Shown: positions 33,842 to 43,582 of the stretch, piece after piece | How positions within the stretch are numbered: position 1 is the stretch's first letter | Layout of the letters: each line of letters starts with the position of its first letter | Assembly: GCF_002285635.2 (NCBI RefSeq) | Contig: NZ_CP023049.2 | Coordinates: 1,054,001-1,118,000, forward strand | Direction: 5' to 3' | Source of the DNA: Chryseobacterium piperi | GTDB taxonomy: Bacteria > Bacteroidota > Bacteroidia > Flavobacteriales > Weeksellaceae | Length of the DNA stretch: 64,000 nt | Translations under genes and position numbers: made by a program | Notes under the pieces: model-generated | The model's input: the letters and a program-made list of their open reading frames with translations, nothing else | Told to the model about the DNA's origin: nothing | The model's database searches: none

Positions 33842-36772
33842 ATGAAAAAACAATTATCAATGATTGGGATGCTTCTCATTTCGGGCATCTCTTTCGCGCA
33901 GACTGATCGTCTTTGGTCTCAAAGCTCACAAAAATCAACCACAGAAATCTTTGAGAACAAGACTAGCATTAACAATCCGAAAGTGTATACACTTGATATT
34001 AACGGATTAAAAAATGCACTATCCAGAGCTCCCAAAAGATTAGCTGCCGGAGAAAAATCAGAAATTATTATTTCCTTTCCTAATTCTGAAGGGAAAATGG
34101 AAAACTTTAAAGTAAAAGAAAATTCAAATTTTGATCCGCAACTGGCCGCCAGATACCCGGATATCAAATCTTACGTAGGTGAAGGCCTTGAAAATTCTAC
34201 TTCAACAGTGTATTTCAGTATATCTCCATTAGGGCTTTCATCAATGGAAATCTATGGAAATAAATCAGCAGTTTTTATTGAACCCTACACCAAAGACCTT
34301 TCGACCTATGTCGTTTACAAAAAATCAGATAAAAAAGACAATCTCAGCAAATTTGAATGTACTGTAATTGATGTTGCTCAAAAAGGAATTAACAACACTA
34401 ATCTTGCGGCAAGACCCAATGCTGATGATGCTAAATTAAGAACATTCAGATTAGCTCTTTCCTCTACCGGAGAATACACGACGTACTTCGGAGGAACAAA
34501 AGCCAATGCCTTAGCAGCTATGAACAACACCATGACGCGTGTTAACGGTGTTTTTGAAAAAGATTTTGCCGCAAGAATGGTACTGATCTCTAATAATGAC
34601 GCTGTTATCTATACCGATGCCTCTACAGACCCTTACTCTCCTTCTTCAGGTATGAGCAGCTGGAATTCACAGCTTCAAAGTACTTTAACTTCCGTAATTG
34701 GTGAAGCCAATTATGACATAGGCCATTTATTTGGCGCTACAGGAGGTGGAGGAAATGCAGGTTGTATCGGTTGTGTATGTACCAATGGATCTAAAGGAAG
34801 TGGATACACCTCTCCTGCCGATGCCATTCCTTCAGGGGATAATTTTGATATCGATTATGTAGCTCATGAAATGGGTCATCAGTTCGGAGGTAATCATACA
34901 TTCTCAATGAGCAATGAAGGAACCGGTGCTAATATGGAACCGGGATCCGGATCGACTATCATGGGATACGCAGGAATTACAGCCCAGGATGTACAGCCTC
35001 ACTCAGACGCTTTCTTCCATGCTATAAGTATTCAGCAGATTACCAATAACATCAAAGCTAAAACCTGCCCGGTAAGCACATCAACAGGAAATGCAATTCC
35101 AACAGCCAACGCCGGTCTTGATTATACTATTCCTAAAGGCACTCCATTTATCTTAACCGGAAGCGGGACAGATGCTGATGGCGATTCATTAACCTATATC
35201 TGGGAACAAATGGATAATGCCTCATCTTCCCAAACCGGAGCCAGCTCTGCAGCAAGTGCAACTAAAGCGTCAGGACCTACTTTCAGATCATGGGCTCCTG
35301 TAGCTTCACCTGTACGGTATTTTCCAAGAATGGCGTCAATACTTACCGGTGCTACTACAACAGCAGGTTCGGAAATCACCGTTGAAGCACTTTCTAACGT
35401 TGCCCGAACATTAAATTTCAGATTTACTGTTCGTGATAACAGAGCCGGTGGTTCAGGAAATAATTCTGATGATGCTGTCGTAACGGTTAATGCAACAGCA
35501 GGACCATTCACGGTATCCTCACAAAACTCTGCAACAACCTTTACAGGAGGTAGCTCTCAGACAGTAACATGGGATGTTGCCGGAACTACAGCCAATGGTG
35601 TGAATACTGCTAATGTTGATATCCTTTGGTCAACAGACAGCGGAAATACATGGACAACCCTATTAGCAGGAACTCCGAATGACGGTTCTCAGGCCGTAAC
35701 GATTCCTAACTCTTCGACAACTACAGGAAGAATTATGGTAAAAGGCTCCAATCATATCTTCTTCGATGTCAACAATGCTAATATCACAGTGAACGCAGGA
35801 TCAGGAGGTACTGATACTGTAGCTCCTACAGCTCCTACTCTTTCCGCTTCAGGAACTACTTCTTCAAGTACCAATTTATCATGGAGCGGTGCTACGGATA
35901 ACGTAGGCGTTACAGGATATGATGTATATCAAGGTTCTTCACTGATTGGTTCTACAGCTTCTACTACATACACCGTAACAAGCTTAAGCCCGTCAACAAC
36001 ATACAGCTTTACCGTTAAAGCAAAAGATGCCGCAGGAAACATATCTGTTGCCAGCAATTCTGTCAGTGTAACTACTCTTGCAGGAGGTACTGTAACGTAT
36101 TGTTCAGCATCTGCAACGAATACTGCTGACGAAAGAATCGGCAATGTAAAATTCGGAACAATCAACAATACTTCTACAGGAACTGCAGGATATGAAGACT
36201 TTACTTCCGTTTCTACCAATGTGACGAGAGGTAATGCTTATACTATTTCTATAACGCCTGTATGGACATCTACAGTCTATAACGAAGCTTATGCTGTATA
36301 TATCGACTACAATCAGAATGGAAACTTTACAGACAGCGGAGAATTAGTATGGTCTAAAGCAGGCTCTACAACAACTCCGGTAACCGGAAGTATCACTATT
36401 CCTGCTTCTGCAACTTCAGGAGCAACAAGAATGAGAGTTATGATGCAGTACAGCTCTATTCCATCATCATCTTGCGGAAGTTATACGTATGGACAAGTGG
36501 AAGATTATACTCTTAATATTGTTTCTTCAGGAAAAGGAGACGTTCTTAACGCCGGTGACTTAATCACAGATGTTAAACTATATCCTAATCCGGTAAAAGA
36601 TGTTTTAAGTATTTCAAATGCTACTACTGATGAGTTCAAAATTTTCGATATGGGTGGAAAGATAATTTACTCAGGAAAACTTGAAAGAGGAACTGTTAAT
36701 GTAAGCCATCTTGTAAAAGGGGTATACATGATTCAAATCGGAGAAGCAACCAAGAGATTTATTAAAAACTAA
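33842..36772 (+). CDS. Reprolysin-like zinc metallopeptidase with FN3, GEVED and type IX sorting domains
   Basis: 976 residues from the ATG at 33842. An in-frame ATG at 33782 would add 20 residues before an otherwise standard signal peptide (MKKQLSMIGMLLISGISFAQ), so the later start is preferred. The catalytic zinc motif is VAHEMGHQFGGNH (about 343-353), with a downstream IMGYAG Met-turn. Then come a PKD-like region (TANAGLDYTIPKG), an FN3 domain (about 660-750), a GEVED domain (about 780-875, YIDYNQNGNFTDSGE to YGQVEDYTL) and the T9SS type A tail (VKLYPNPVKDVLSI). Probably an extracellular protease. Confidence 0.9.
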   Translation: MKKQLSMIGMLLISGISFAQTDRLWSQSSQKSTTEIFENKTSINNPKVYTLDINGLKNALSRAPKRLAAGEKSEIIISFPNSEGKMENFKVKENSNFDPQLAARYPDIKSYVGEGLENSTSTVYFSISPLGLSSMEIYGNKSAVFIEPYTKDLSTYVVYKKSDKKDNLSKFECTVIDVAQKGINNTNLAARPNADDAKLRTFRLALSSTGEYTTYFGGTKANALAAMNNTMTRVNGVFEKDFAARMVLISNNDAVIYTDASTDPYSPSSGMSSWNSQLQSTLTSVIGEANYDIGHLFGATGGGGNAGCIGCVCTNGSKGSGYTSPADAIPSGDNFDIDYVAHEMGHQFGGNHTFSMSNEGTGANMEPGSGSTIMGYAGITAQDVQPHSDAFFHAISIQQITNNIKAKTCPVSTSTGNAIPTANAGLDYTIPKGTPFILTGSGTDADGDSLTYIWEQMDNASSSQTGASSAASATKASGPTFRSWAPVASPVRYFPRMASILTGATTTAGSEITVEALSNVARTLNFRFTVRDNRAGGSGNNSDDAVVTVNATAGPFTVSSQNSATTFTGGSSQTVTWDVAGTTANGVNTANVDILWSTDSGNTWTTLLAGTPNDGSQAVTIPNSSTTTGRIMVKGSNHIFFDVNNANITVNAGSGGTDTVAPTAPTLSASGTTSSSTNLSWSGATDNVGVTGYDVYQGSSLIGSTASTTYTVTSLSPSTTYSFTVKAKDAAGNISVASNSVSVTTLAGGTVTYCSASATNTADERIGNVKFGTINNTSTGTAGYEDFTSVSTNVTRGNAYTISITPVWTSTVYNEAYAVYIDYNQNGNFTDSGELVWSKAGSTTTPVTGSITIPASATSGATRMRVMMQYSSIPSSSCGSYTYGQVEDYTLNIVSSGKGDVLNAGDLITDVKLYPNPVKDVLSISNATTDEFKIFDMGGKIIYSGKLERGTVNVSHLVKGVYMIQIGEATKRFIKN

Positions 36773-36830
36773 ATCTTAAAGTAAGTTATATCTATATAAA
36801 GGGCTGTCTAGAAATGGGCAGTCTTTTTTT

Positions 36831-36914
36831 ATAGTTGATAGTTGATAGTTGATAGTTGATAGTTGATAGTTGATAGTTGATAGTTGATAGTTGATAGTTG
36901 ATAGTTGATAGTTG
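36831..36914. repeat. Microsatellite, 12 copies of the heptamer ATAGTTG
   Basis: Exactly 84 bp, twelve perfect tandem copies, directly after the protease gene's downstream hairpin-like region. It is intergenic, 177 bp before the MazG-like start. The remainder of 36773-37091 holds only promoter sequence. Perfect identity of all units implies active slippage. Confidence 0.97.
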
Positions 36915-37064
36915 AAAATTACAGATCTATTGAGTAACTCATCTTATCATTTGCTAATTAATCCACATCATGAATACATTTTACATGAATACGCTAATAC
37001 AAATTTTGTCAAAGCTATTCATACAATTTATATTCTACATTGTACAAGATTTACTTTCAATCAT

Positions 37065-37072
37065 TATCTTTG
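37065..37072 (+). promoter_or_regulatory. -7 box (TATCTTTG) of the MazG-like operon
   Basis: TATCTTTG fits TAnnTTTG, 19 bp before the chosen start codon at 37092. A TTG at 37040-37042 may be the -33 element. It supports the 37092 start over an in-frame ATG at 36912. Confidence 0.55.
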
Positions 37073-37091
37073 CTTTAAATTTAAAAAATTC

Positions 37092-37559
37092 ATGGATAAA
37101 ATTGATAGTCTGAACCAAGTAGCAGAATTCCATACTACTTTCAAAGCCCCTATTTTAGAAACACCACAAATCCCATCTCAGGAAAGATGCAATCTTAGGG
37201 TTGAACTTTTACAGGAAGAATTAAATGAATTGAAACAAGCTATTGAAGACAAAAATATGGTCGAAATTGCAGATGCTCTTTGTGATCTTCAGTATGTTTT
37301 AAGCGGAGCGGTTCTTGAATTCGGGCTTGGCAATAAATTTGTAGAATTATTCAACGAAGTTCAACGTTCCAATATGTCAAAAGCTTGCGATAATGAAGAA
37401 CAGGCCAAAGAAACCGTTGAATTCTATAAAGAAAAGGAAGTAGAATCTTTTTATGAGAAATCAGGAGAGAAATTCAATGTTTACAGAAAGGCAGATCATA
37501 AAGTATTAAAAAACAAATATTATTCTCCTGCTGATCTCAAAACGATTATCGAACAATAA
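37092..37559 (+). CDS. MazG-like nucleoside triphosphate pyrophosphohydrolase
   Basis: 155 residues from ATG 37092. The frame is open back to 36912, but the added 60 residues look non-coding and begin in the microsatellite, and a -7 box lies between. The all-alpha NTP-PPase core shows RVELLQEELNELKQAIED (metal-binding E-x2-E) and EIADALCDLQYVLSGAV (E-x2-D), typical of MazG-related housecleaning enzymes. The C-terminal part resembles phage-type HAD/MazG proteins. It is followed at 6 bp by a thioredoxin-like gene, suggesting an operon. Confidence 0.85.
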   Translation: MDKIDSLNQVAEFHTTFKAPILETPQIPSQERCNLRVELLQEELNELKQAIEDKNMVEIADALCDLQYVLSGAVLEFGLGNKFVELFNEVQRSNMSKACDNEEQAKETVEFYKEKEVESFYEKSGEKFNVYRKADHKVLKNKYYSPADLKTIIEQ

Positions 37560-37565
37560 CAAAAT

Positions 37566-38132
37566 ATGAAAAAATTTATTACAAATATTGTTGCCATTTC
37601 AAGTCTGGTCTTAGCTGCTCAGCAGTACCACGCTCAAAAAGTTGTGGTAAACCGTGAGGTTGAAACTCAAAAAGACGGAAAAATGCTTTTAGGCAATCAG
37701 TTAAAAGAACAGTTCTTAAAAGAACCGTATGCTGATTGGTATCTGAAAGAGCATGATGAATACACACTTGATCAGAAAGCAATCAGTGAGCTGAAAAAAG
37801 CTAAAATTGGTTCTTATAACATTATGGTTTTCATGGGAACATGGTGTGAAGACAGCCACAGAAATTTTCCAAGGCTGATGAAAATCTTAGAAGAAGTAAA
37901 GTTTCCTGAAAACAGATTGACAATTATTGCAGTAAACCGTAAAAAAGAATCTCCTTCTGGTGAAGAAGGCCTATATAATATTCATAAAGTACCTACCATT
38001 ATTGTAGAAAAGTATGGTAATGAAATTGGAAGGATAATAGAAATGCCTAAAACCGGTTATGTAGAAAGAGATTTGGTAGAGATTTTGAAAAAAAATGACA
38101 AGTCGGTATTTAAAGAAATATTTAAAAAATAA
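37566..38132 (+). CDS. Exported thioredoxin-fold protein with single active-site cysteine
   Basis: 188 residues with a signal peptide (about 1-23, QQYHAQ). The thioredoxin motif is FMGTWCEDSHRNFP, that is CxxS rather than CxxC, so it is unlikely to be a classical dithiol oxidoreductase. The cis-proline region is KVPTIIV. It may act as a monothiol isomerase or binding protein. Second gene of the MazG-like operon; the DUF4230 gene begins 3 bp after its stop. Confidence 0.82.
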   Translation: MKKFITNIVAISSLVLAAQQYHAQKVVVNREVETQKDGKMLLGNQLKEQFLKEPYADWYLKEHDEYTLDQKAISELKKAKIGSYNIMVFMGTWCEDSHRNFPRLMKILEEVKFPENRLTIIAVNRKKESPSGEEGLYNIHKVPTIIVEKYGNEIGRIIEMPKTGYVERDLVEILKKNDKSVFKEIFKK

Positions 38133-38135
38133 ATA

Positions 38136-38741
38136 TTGAAAAATAATAAACTAATACTATCATTTGCAGCCGGAATTCTGGTTATGCTATTTCTATTTTT
38201 GGGAGTTAAATCATGTTTTAATTTTGGAAATAAAACTGAAAAGACAGATTATTATATTCTGACGAATCAGATTTCCAAAATGAATAAAATGGTCGTTCTG
38301 GAACAGAATACGTCCAGTATGCAAAAGACAAAGATGGGCTATGAAGTATTGGGCAACGAAGTTTCAAGTAACAGCATCATTACCTATACTAAAACCAATG
38401 CCCAGGTTACTTATGATCTCAACAAAATGAAAATGGAGGTAGACTCTGTCAATAAAAAGCTGATCATTACCGAATTGCCTGATGCAGAGATCAGAATTAC
38501 CCCAAGCGTAGAAATACAGTCTCTGGATGATTCTTTTTTCAATAGGATTTCTGAAAAGGACATTAAAAATGTTACTCAGAAAGCGAAAGAAACTGCGATG
38601 AAAACAATTGATGAAAATCGTCTGAGAAATGAAGGTCGTCAACAATTAATGGAAAATCTTAATAATATTTTCGTTTTGGCAAAGGCTTTGAACTATACCA
38701 TAGAAGATAAAACAGGTCAACTGGGTATCTTAAAACTTTAA
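38136..38741 (+). CDS. DUF4230 membrane-anchored protein
   Basis: 201 residues, TTG start at 38136, 3 bp after the preceding stop. One N-terminal membrane segment (about 7-28, LSFAAGILVMLFLFLGVKSC) precedes a DUF4230 domain with alternating strand-helix pattern (ITYTKTNAQVTYDLNKMKME, LIITELPDAEIRITPSVE) and a helical C-terminus. Function unknown; family members are anchored with the domain outside the membrane. Confidence 0.8.
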   Translation: MKNNKLILSFAAGILVMLFLFLGVKSCFNFGNKTEKTDYYILTNQISKMNKMVVLEQNTSSMQKTKMGYEVLGNEVSSNSIITYTKTNAQVTYDLNKMKMEVDSVNKKLIITELPDAEIRITPSVEIQSLDDSFFNRISEKDIKNVTQKAKETAMKTIDENRLRNEGRQQLMENLNNIFVLAKALNYTIEDKTGQLGILKL

Positions 38742-38753
38742 AAATATAAAGCT

Positions 38754-38939
38754 ATGGGTTCAAAAAACGATCAAAAGAAAAAAGAATCTACCAATTCTGC
38801 AGAATCAAAAAAGCAAAATCAGGATTTTCCTGATATTCCTGCTTCATCAAAAAAGACCAATCCACCGGATATTGATAAAGATGATGTTCAAAAGGCATCC
38901 AAAAACAAAACCGGGAAAACAGATAATACGGACGAATAA
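38754..38939 (+). CDS. Small hydrophilic protein of unknown function
   Basis: 61 residues, highly charged and probably disordered (KKKESTNSAESKKQNQ, DIDKDDVQKASKNK). ATG follows the DUF4230 stop by 12 bp and a strong terminator follows its stop, which supports it as the last gene of this operon. No family recognised. Confidence 0.6.
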   Translation: MGSKNDQKKKESTNSAESKKQNQDFPDIPASSKKTNPPDIDKDDVQKASKNKTGKTDNTDE

Positions 38940-38944
38940 AATAA

Positions 38945-38976
38945 AAATAGTCTGCTTCATTTGAAGCAGACTATTT
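38945..38976. terminator. Bidirectional terminator after the MazG-like operon
   Basis: AAATAGTCTGCTTC (38945-38958) pairs perfectly with GAAGCAGACTATTT (38963-38976). It sits between the convergent MazG-like and leu operons. Confidence 0.87.
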
Positions 38977-39011
38977 AATTATAAAAAAAATAAAATCAAA
39001 CTCGTCATGAA

Positions 39012-40136
39012 TTATACAATCGTAGACTTTCCAATCTTAATATTTTCAAAGTTGTAATATGACTTTTCAGAGAATTTAATATAATCTGCAATAAAATCAC
39101 CTACTTCTGCTGTTGAATAAGGTTGTTTGGAATTCAGGTCAATAGTGACATATTTATTTTCAATAGCATGTTCTACCGACTCTCTCAATTTATTGGCAGC
39201 CTGTTCTAATTTCAAATGATCCAGCATCATAGCTACGCTTAAAATAGAAGCGACAGGATTGGCAATACCTTTTCCTTTGGCCTGTGGATACGAGCCATGA
39301 ATCGGCTCAAATAAAGCATTAGATTCCCCTATTGAAGCTGACGGCAACAAACCGATTGATCCTCCAATAACACTCGCTTCATCTGAAATAATATCACCAA
39401 ACATATTCTCTGTGACAATCACATCAAACTGTTTTGGATTTAGGATCAACTGCATGGCTGCATTATCTACAAACATGAAGTCAAGTTCCACTTCCGGATA
39501 TTCCTGAGCAATTTCCCTACATATTTTTCTCCATAATCTTGATGTATCCAAAACATTAGCCTTGTCAATCAATGTTACTTTTTTTCTGCGTTTTTGTGCT
39601 TCCTGAAACGCCATGTGAACAATCGGAATGATATCTTCCCTGCTGTATCTACAAACATCATAAGCATAAGCTTCATTCTCTTCGGTAAATTTCTCTCCAA
39701 AATAAATTCCGCTTACCAACTCTCTGAAAATCTGAATATCTGTTCCTTCGATAATTTCCTGTTTTAACGGACTTTTTTCAATTAATGAAGGATATGTTTT
39801 TAAAGGTCTGATATTGGCAAAGAGACCTAACTCTTTACGAAGTTTTAAAAGCCCTTGTTCAGGTCTTACTTTCGCATCCGGATTATTATCAAATGAAGGA
39901 TCACCTATTGCTCCGAAAAGAACAGCGTCAGACTTTTTGCAAAGTTCAAGGGTATCATCCGGCAACGGATTTCCCGTCTGAAAAATCGCTTCAGCTCCAA
40001 TAAGTCCATATTTAAACTGGAATTTATACTGAAATACTTCACTGATCACATTCAGGATTTTCACACTTTCCTGAACCACTTCCGGACCGATCCCATCTCC
40101 CGGCAATACTGCTATTTTGAAATCATTATTGCTCAT
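39012..40136 (-). CDS. leuB: 3-isopropylmalate dehydrogenase
   Basis: 374 residues. [16 protein letters not shown] start ([16 protein letters not shown]), substrate arginines in NIRPLKTYP and [11 protein letters not shown], and the metal-binding Asp region [16 protein letters not shown]. The NAD-binding segment is [19 protein letters not shown]. It oxidises 3-isopropylmalate in leucine synthesis. Its start overlaps the leuD end by 11 bp, indicating coupling; last gene of the leuA-C-D-B operon. Confidence 0.95.
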   Translation of the reverse strand: MSNNDFKIAVLPGDGIGPEVVQESVKILNVISEVFQYKFQFKYGLIGAEAIFQTGNPLPDDTLELCKKSDAVLFGAIGDPSFDNNPDAKVRPEQGLLKLRKELGLFANIRPLKTYPSLIEKSPLKQEIIEGTDIQIFRELVSGIYFGEKFTEENEAYAYDVCRYSREDIIPIVHMAFQEAQKRRKKVTLIDKANVLDTSRLWRKICREIAQEYPEVELDFMFVDNAAMQLILNPKQFDVIVTENMFGDIISDEASVIGGSIGLLPSASIGESNALFEPIHGSYPQAKGKGIANPVASILSVAMMLDHLKLEQAANKLRESVEHAIENKYVTIDLNSKQPYSTAEVGDFIADYIKFSEKSYYNFENIKIGKSTIV

Positions 40137-40725
40137 ATACTTTTTGTGTTTTTAGTTCAAATTCTTTGATTGTTTCTTTTCTACTGATTAAAAAATCAAT
40201 GTCATCATATCCGTTAAGCAAACATATTTTTTTATAAGAATCAAGTTCAAACTTTTCAGTTTTATCATTGAAACTGATTGTTTGCTGTTCGACATCCACT
40301 GTAATTTCTTTTTCAGGATTTTGTGTAATATCCTGTAATATTTCCTTTAAAAAATTCTCTGAAACTTTTACAGGTAGCAATCCGTTATTTAAAGCATTCC
40401 CTTTAAATATATCAGCAAAGTAACTTGATACAATCACTTTAAATCCATAATCAGTTAAAGCCCATGCCGCGTGTTCCCTACTGCTACCGCAGCCGAAGTT
40501 ATTTCCTGCTACTAAAATCTCTCCGCTATATTGTAGGTTATTTAATACAAATCCGGTATTAGGAGCACCTGTATGAACATCATATCTCCAATCTCTGAAT
40601 ACGTTATTCCCAAATCCTTTTTTGTCAATACTTTTCAGAAACCTTGCGGGAATAATCTGATCCGTATCTATATTTTCCACCGGCATTGGTATAGCTCGGG
40701 ATTTTATTACGATTAATTTTTCCAT
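40126..40725 (-). CDS. leuD: 3-isopropylmalate dehydratase small subunit
   Basis: 199 residues, with the small-subunit marks [13 protein letters not shown] and [15 protein letters not shown] (swivelling-domain active-site loop). It pairs with LeuC to isomerise isopropylmalate. A hairpin lies between leuC and leuD (40786-40825). Confidence 0.95.
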   Translation of the reverse strand: MEKLIVIKSRAIPMPVENIDTDQIIPARFLKSIDKKGFGNNVFRDWRYDVHTGAPNTGFVLNNLQYSGEILVAGNNFGCGSSREHAAWALTDYGFKVIVSSYFADIFKGNALNNGLLPVKVSENFLKEILQDITQNPEKEITVDVEQQTISFNDKTEKFELDSYKKICLLNGYDDIDFLISRKETIKEFELKTQKVYEQ

Positions 40726-40785
40726 TGTAAATAATCAATAGTTTAAACTATGAATGTATGAGATATTTAAGATGTTTTAATAAAA

Positions 40786-40825
40786 GCTGCTTTTGATCAT
40801 GTATAATTCACCTCGCAAAAGCAGC
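40786..40825 (-). terminator. Hairpin between leuC and leuD (possible attenuator or processing site)
   Basis: GCTGCTTTTG (40786-40795) pairs perfectly with CAAAAGCAGC (40816-40825); on the minus strand it is followed by TTTTATT. It lies in the only large gap (127 bp) of the operon, so it could lower leuDB relative to leuAC expression. Confidence 0.6.
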
Positions 40826-40852
40826 ATTCTTTCTCATCTTTTGTTTTTTTTA

Positions 40853-42241
40853 TTAATTTAAATTTTCAAATACTGAAATCCTTCCTTCTACGGCAACTTT
40901 AGCAGCAGTTAACGGGCTTGCCAAAATAGTCCTCGCTCCCTGTCCTTGTCTTCCTTCAAAATTTCTGTTTGATGTAGACACACAGTATTCACCTTCCGGG
41001 ATTTTGTCATCATTCATCGCAAGGCATGCTGAACAACCGGGTTGCCTGATCTGAAATCCTGCTTCGTTAAAAATCTTGTCCAATCCTTCCTCATAGATCT
41101 GCTTCACAACCAACTGAGACCCCGGAACAATCAATGCTTGTACGTGTTCTGATTTGCTCTTGCCTTTGATATATTGTGCTGCCGACCGGAAATCTTCAAT
41201 CCTTGCATTGGTACAACTTCCAATGAATACATAGTTTACCTTGATGTCAGCAGGAGATTGACCGGCATGCAATCCCATATATTTTAAAGCCTTTTCCTCT
41301 GATTCATTCTGAGGATCAGGAATCACATCTTTCAATGAAATTCCCATTCCCGGATTGGTTCCGTAAGTAATCATAGGATGTATATCAGCGGCATCAAACG
41401 TAAACTCTGCATCGAATATCGCATCCTGATCTGTTTTTAAGGTTTTCCAATATTCCAGTTTTTCATTCCATTCTTCTCCCTGGGGTGCAAAAACTCTTCC
41501 TTTTACATACTCAAAAGTAACATCATCAGGTGCGATCATTCCTCCTCTTGCTCCCATTTCAATACTCATATTGCAAACGGTCATTCTTCCTTCCATCGAC
41601 ATGTTTTCAAAAACTTCTCCTGCATATTCACAGAAATATCCGGTTCCACCATTAGTTCCGACTTTGGAAATGATATAGAGAATCACATCTTTAGACTGAA
41701 CATCTTTATTCAGTTTTCCGTTTACCGTAATCCTCATGGATTTAGGTTTATTAAGTAATAAACACTGGCTTGCAAATACCTGTGCTACCTGGCTTGTTCC
41801 GATTCCAAAAGCAATCGTCCCGAAAGCACCATGCGTAGACGTATGGCTATCTCCGCAAACAATACTCATCCCGGGCTGGGTAACACCCAGTTCCGGAGCG
41901 ATAATATGAACAATCCCCTGATACTGGTGTCCCAATCCGAATAATTCGATATTATTTTTAACACAATTCTCGGTCAATTGCATTACCTGATTTCTGGATG
42001 ATTCGTCACGAATAGGAAGATCCTGATTCAGGGTAGGAACATTGTGATCCGCTGTAGCTACAATTTGCTTGGGTCTGAATATTTCTAGGTTCCTGGATTC
42101 AAGCTCTGCAAATGCCTGAGGACTGGTTACTTCATGAATCAGATGTTTATCAATATATATAATTTGAGGTCCGTCCGGAACAGTTTCTACAACATGAGCG
42201 TCCCAAACTTTATCAAAAAGTGTCTTTTTATTATTATCCAT
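40853..42241 (-). CDS. leuC: 3-isopropylmalate dehydratase large subunit
   Basis: 462 residues. The aconitase-family [4Fe-4S] cysteines are in [13 protein letters not shown] and [12 protein letters not shown]. The active-site segment [15 protein letters not shown] is conserved. It acts with LeuD. It starts 31 bp after leuA. Confidence 0.95.
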   Translation of the reverse strand: MDNNKKTLFDKVWDAHVVETVPDGPQIIYIDKHLIHEVTSPQAFAELESRNLEIFRPKQIVATADHNVPTLNQDLPIRDESSRNQVMQLTENCVKNNIELFGLGHQYQGIVHIIAPELGVTQPGMSIVCGDSHTSTHGAFGTIAFGIGTSQVAQVFASQCLLLNKPKSMRITVNGKLNKDVQSKDVILYIISKVGTNGGTGYFCEYAGEVFENMSMEGRMTVCNMSIEMGARGGMIAPDDVTFEYVKGRVFAPQGEEWNEKLEYWKTLKTDQDAIFDAEFTFDAADIHPMITYGTNPGMGISLKDVIPDPQNESEEKALKYMGLHAGQSPADIKVNYVFIGSCTNARIEDFRSAAQYIKGKSKSEHVQALIVPGSQLVVKQIYEEGLDKIFNEAGFQIRQPGCSACLAMNDDKIPEGEYCVSTSNRNFEGRQGQGARTILASPLTAAKVAVEGRISVFENLN

Positions 42242-42272
42242 TTCTTTTATCTGTTTAAATAAGATATCCTGA

Positions 42273-43436
42273 TTATCCTATTTTTCTATTAAACCCTACC
42301 ATAATCGACTGAAGATCTTCGTTACAAATTTCTTTTTTACTATCTGCAATTTTCAGAAACTCCTGATATAAAACGTCAAGTTCATTCTTGGTAATATCAA
42401 AACCAATATGTTTAAAACGATACGCAAGAGCCGAACGTCCGCTTCTTGCTGTAAGAATAATTGAAGATTCACTCACTCCTACTTCTTCAGGATTGATAAT
42501 TTCATAGGTTTCCCTGTTTTTGATCACTCCATCCTGGTGAATTCCCGAGCTATGGGCAAATGCATTCGCTCCTACAATGGCCTTATTAGGTTGGACTGGC
42601 ATTCCCATTAATTCAGAAACCAAACAACTCATGGCATTCAACATTTTTGAGTTAACATTCGTATACAGGTTTAAATCATTATGTTGCTTTAAAATCATCA
42701 CGACTTCTTCCAATGCTGTATTCCCAGCTCTTTCACCCAATCCGTTAATCGTACATTCAATTTGTCTTGCTCCGTTAACTACTCCTGCAATCGAATTGGC
42801 AGTAGCTAACCCCAGATCATTATGACAATGACATGATAAAACCGCTTTATCAATTCCTTTTACATTCTCTCTGAGATATTTAATCTTTCTACCATATTCT
42901 TCTGGCAGACAATATCCGGTCGTATCCGGAATATTCAAAACGGTTGCCCCAGCTTTAATAACTTCTTCACAGACCTTTGCCAGAAAATCATTATCCGTCC
43001 TCCCAGCATCTTCTGCATAAAACTCTACATCTTCAACAAAACTCTTTGCATATTTTACGGCCTGAACTGCGCGTTCTATAACATCTTCTCTGGTTGAGTT
43101 AAATTTATATTTAATATGTGATTCAGAAGTTCCTATTCCGGTATGTATTCTTGGTCTTTTGGCATATTTCAGAGCTTCCGCTGCTACTTCTATATCTTTT
43201 TTATTGGCTCTGGTCAGCCCACATACTTTGGCATTTTTTACCAGTTTTGAAATTTCAGAAACAGAATGAAAATCACCAGGACTGGAAACAGGAAAACCCG
43301 CTTCTATTACATCAATCCCTAGTTCGTCAAGCCTTTCGGCAATAACTAATTTCTGTTCTGTGTTGAGCTTACATCCCGGGACCTGTTCACCATCTCTTAA
43401 CGTCGTATCAAAAATTTCAATTTTTTCGGAATTCAT
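42273..43436 (-). CDS. leuA: 2-isopropylmalate synthase (short form without regulatory domain)
   Basis: 387 residues. The DRE-TIM metallolyase signature [14 protein letters not shown] and the metal-binding [15 protein letters not shown] are intact, and [16 protein letters not shown] is characteristic. The chain ends after the helical subdomains, about 120 residues short of LeuA enzymes with a C-terminal allosteric domain, so classical leucine feedback is unlikely through that domain. A homocitrate or citramalate synthase role is possible by length, but the leuCDB context argues for 2-isopropylmalate synthase. First gene of the operon. Confidence 0.9.
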   Translation of the reverse strand: MNSEKIEIFDTTLRDGEQVPGCKLNTEQKLVIAERLDELGIDVIEAGFPVSSPGDFHSVSEISKLVKNAKVCGLTRANKKDIEVAAEALKYAKRPRIHTGIGTSESHIKYKFNSTREDVIERAVQAVKYAKSFVEDVEFYAEDAGRTDNDFLAKVCEEVIKAGATVLNIPDTTGYCLPEEYGRKIKYLRENVKGIDKAVLSCHCHNDLGLATANSIAGVVNGARQIECTINGLGERAGNTALEEVVMILKQHNDLNLYTNVNSKMLNAMSCLVSELMGMPVQPNKAIVGANAFAHSSGIHQDGVIKNRETYEIINPEEVGVSESSIILTARSGRSALAYRFKHIGFDITKNELDVLYQEFLKIADSKKEICNEDLQSIMVGFNRKIG

Positions 43437-43582
43437 AATGGAATTTTTACTTAATTTTGATTCAAATCTATGACTTGAAATATTTTTCTAATTTCATTTT
43501 TCCTGAAAATTACAATATTCAAAAGCTGGAGGACTTGATCTAAAATAAAGATAATCAACTATTTAAATCTATAAAATTTACA

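Noticed and set aside
36831..36914. CRISPR-like array
   Set aside because: The units are 7-bp perfect tandem repeats without spacers, and no cas gene is present in the window.
36912..37091. Longer MazG-like protein starting at ATG 36912
   Set aside because: The extra 60 residues lack coding character, begin in the microsatellite, and a -7 box at 37065 lies inside them.
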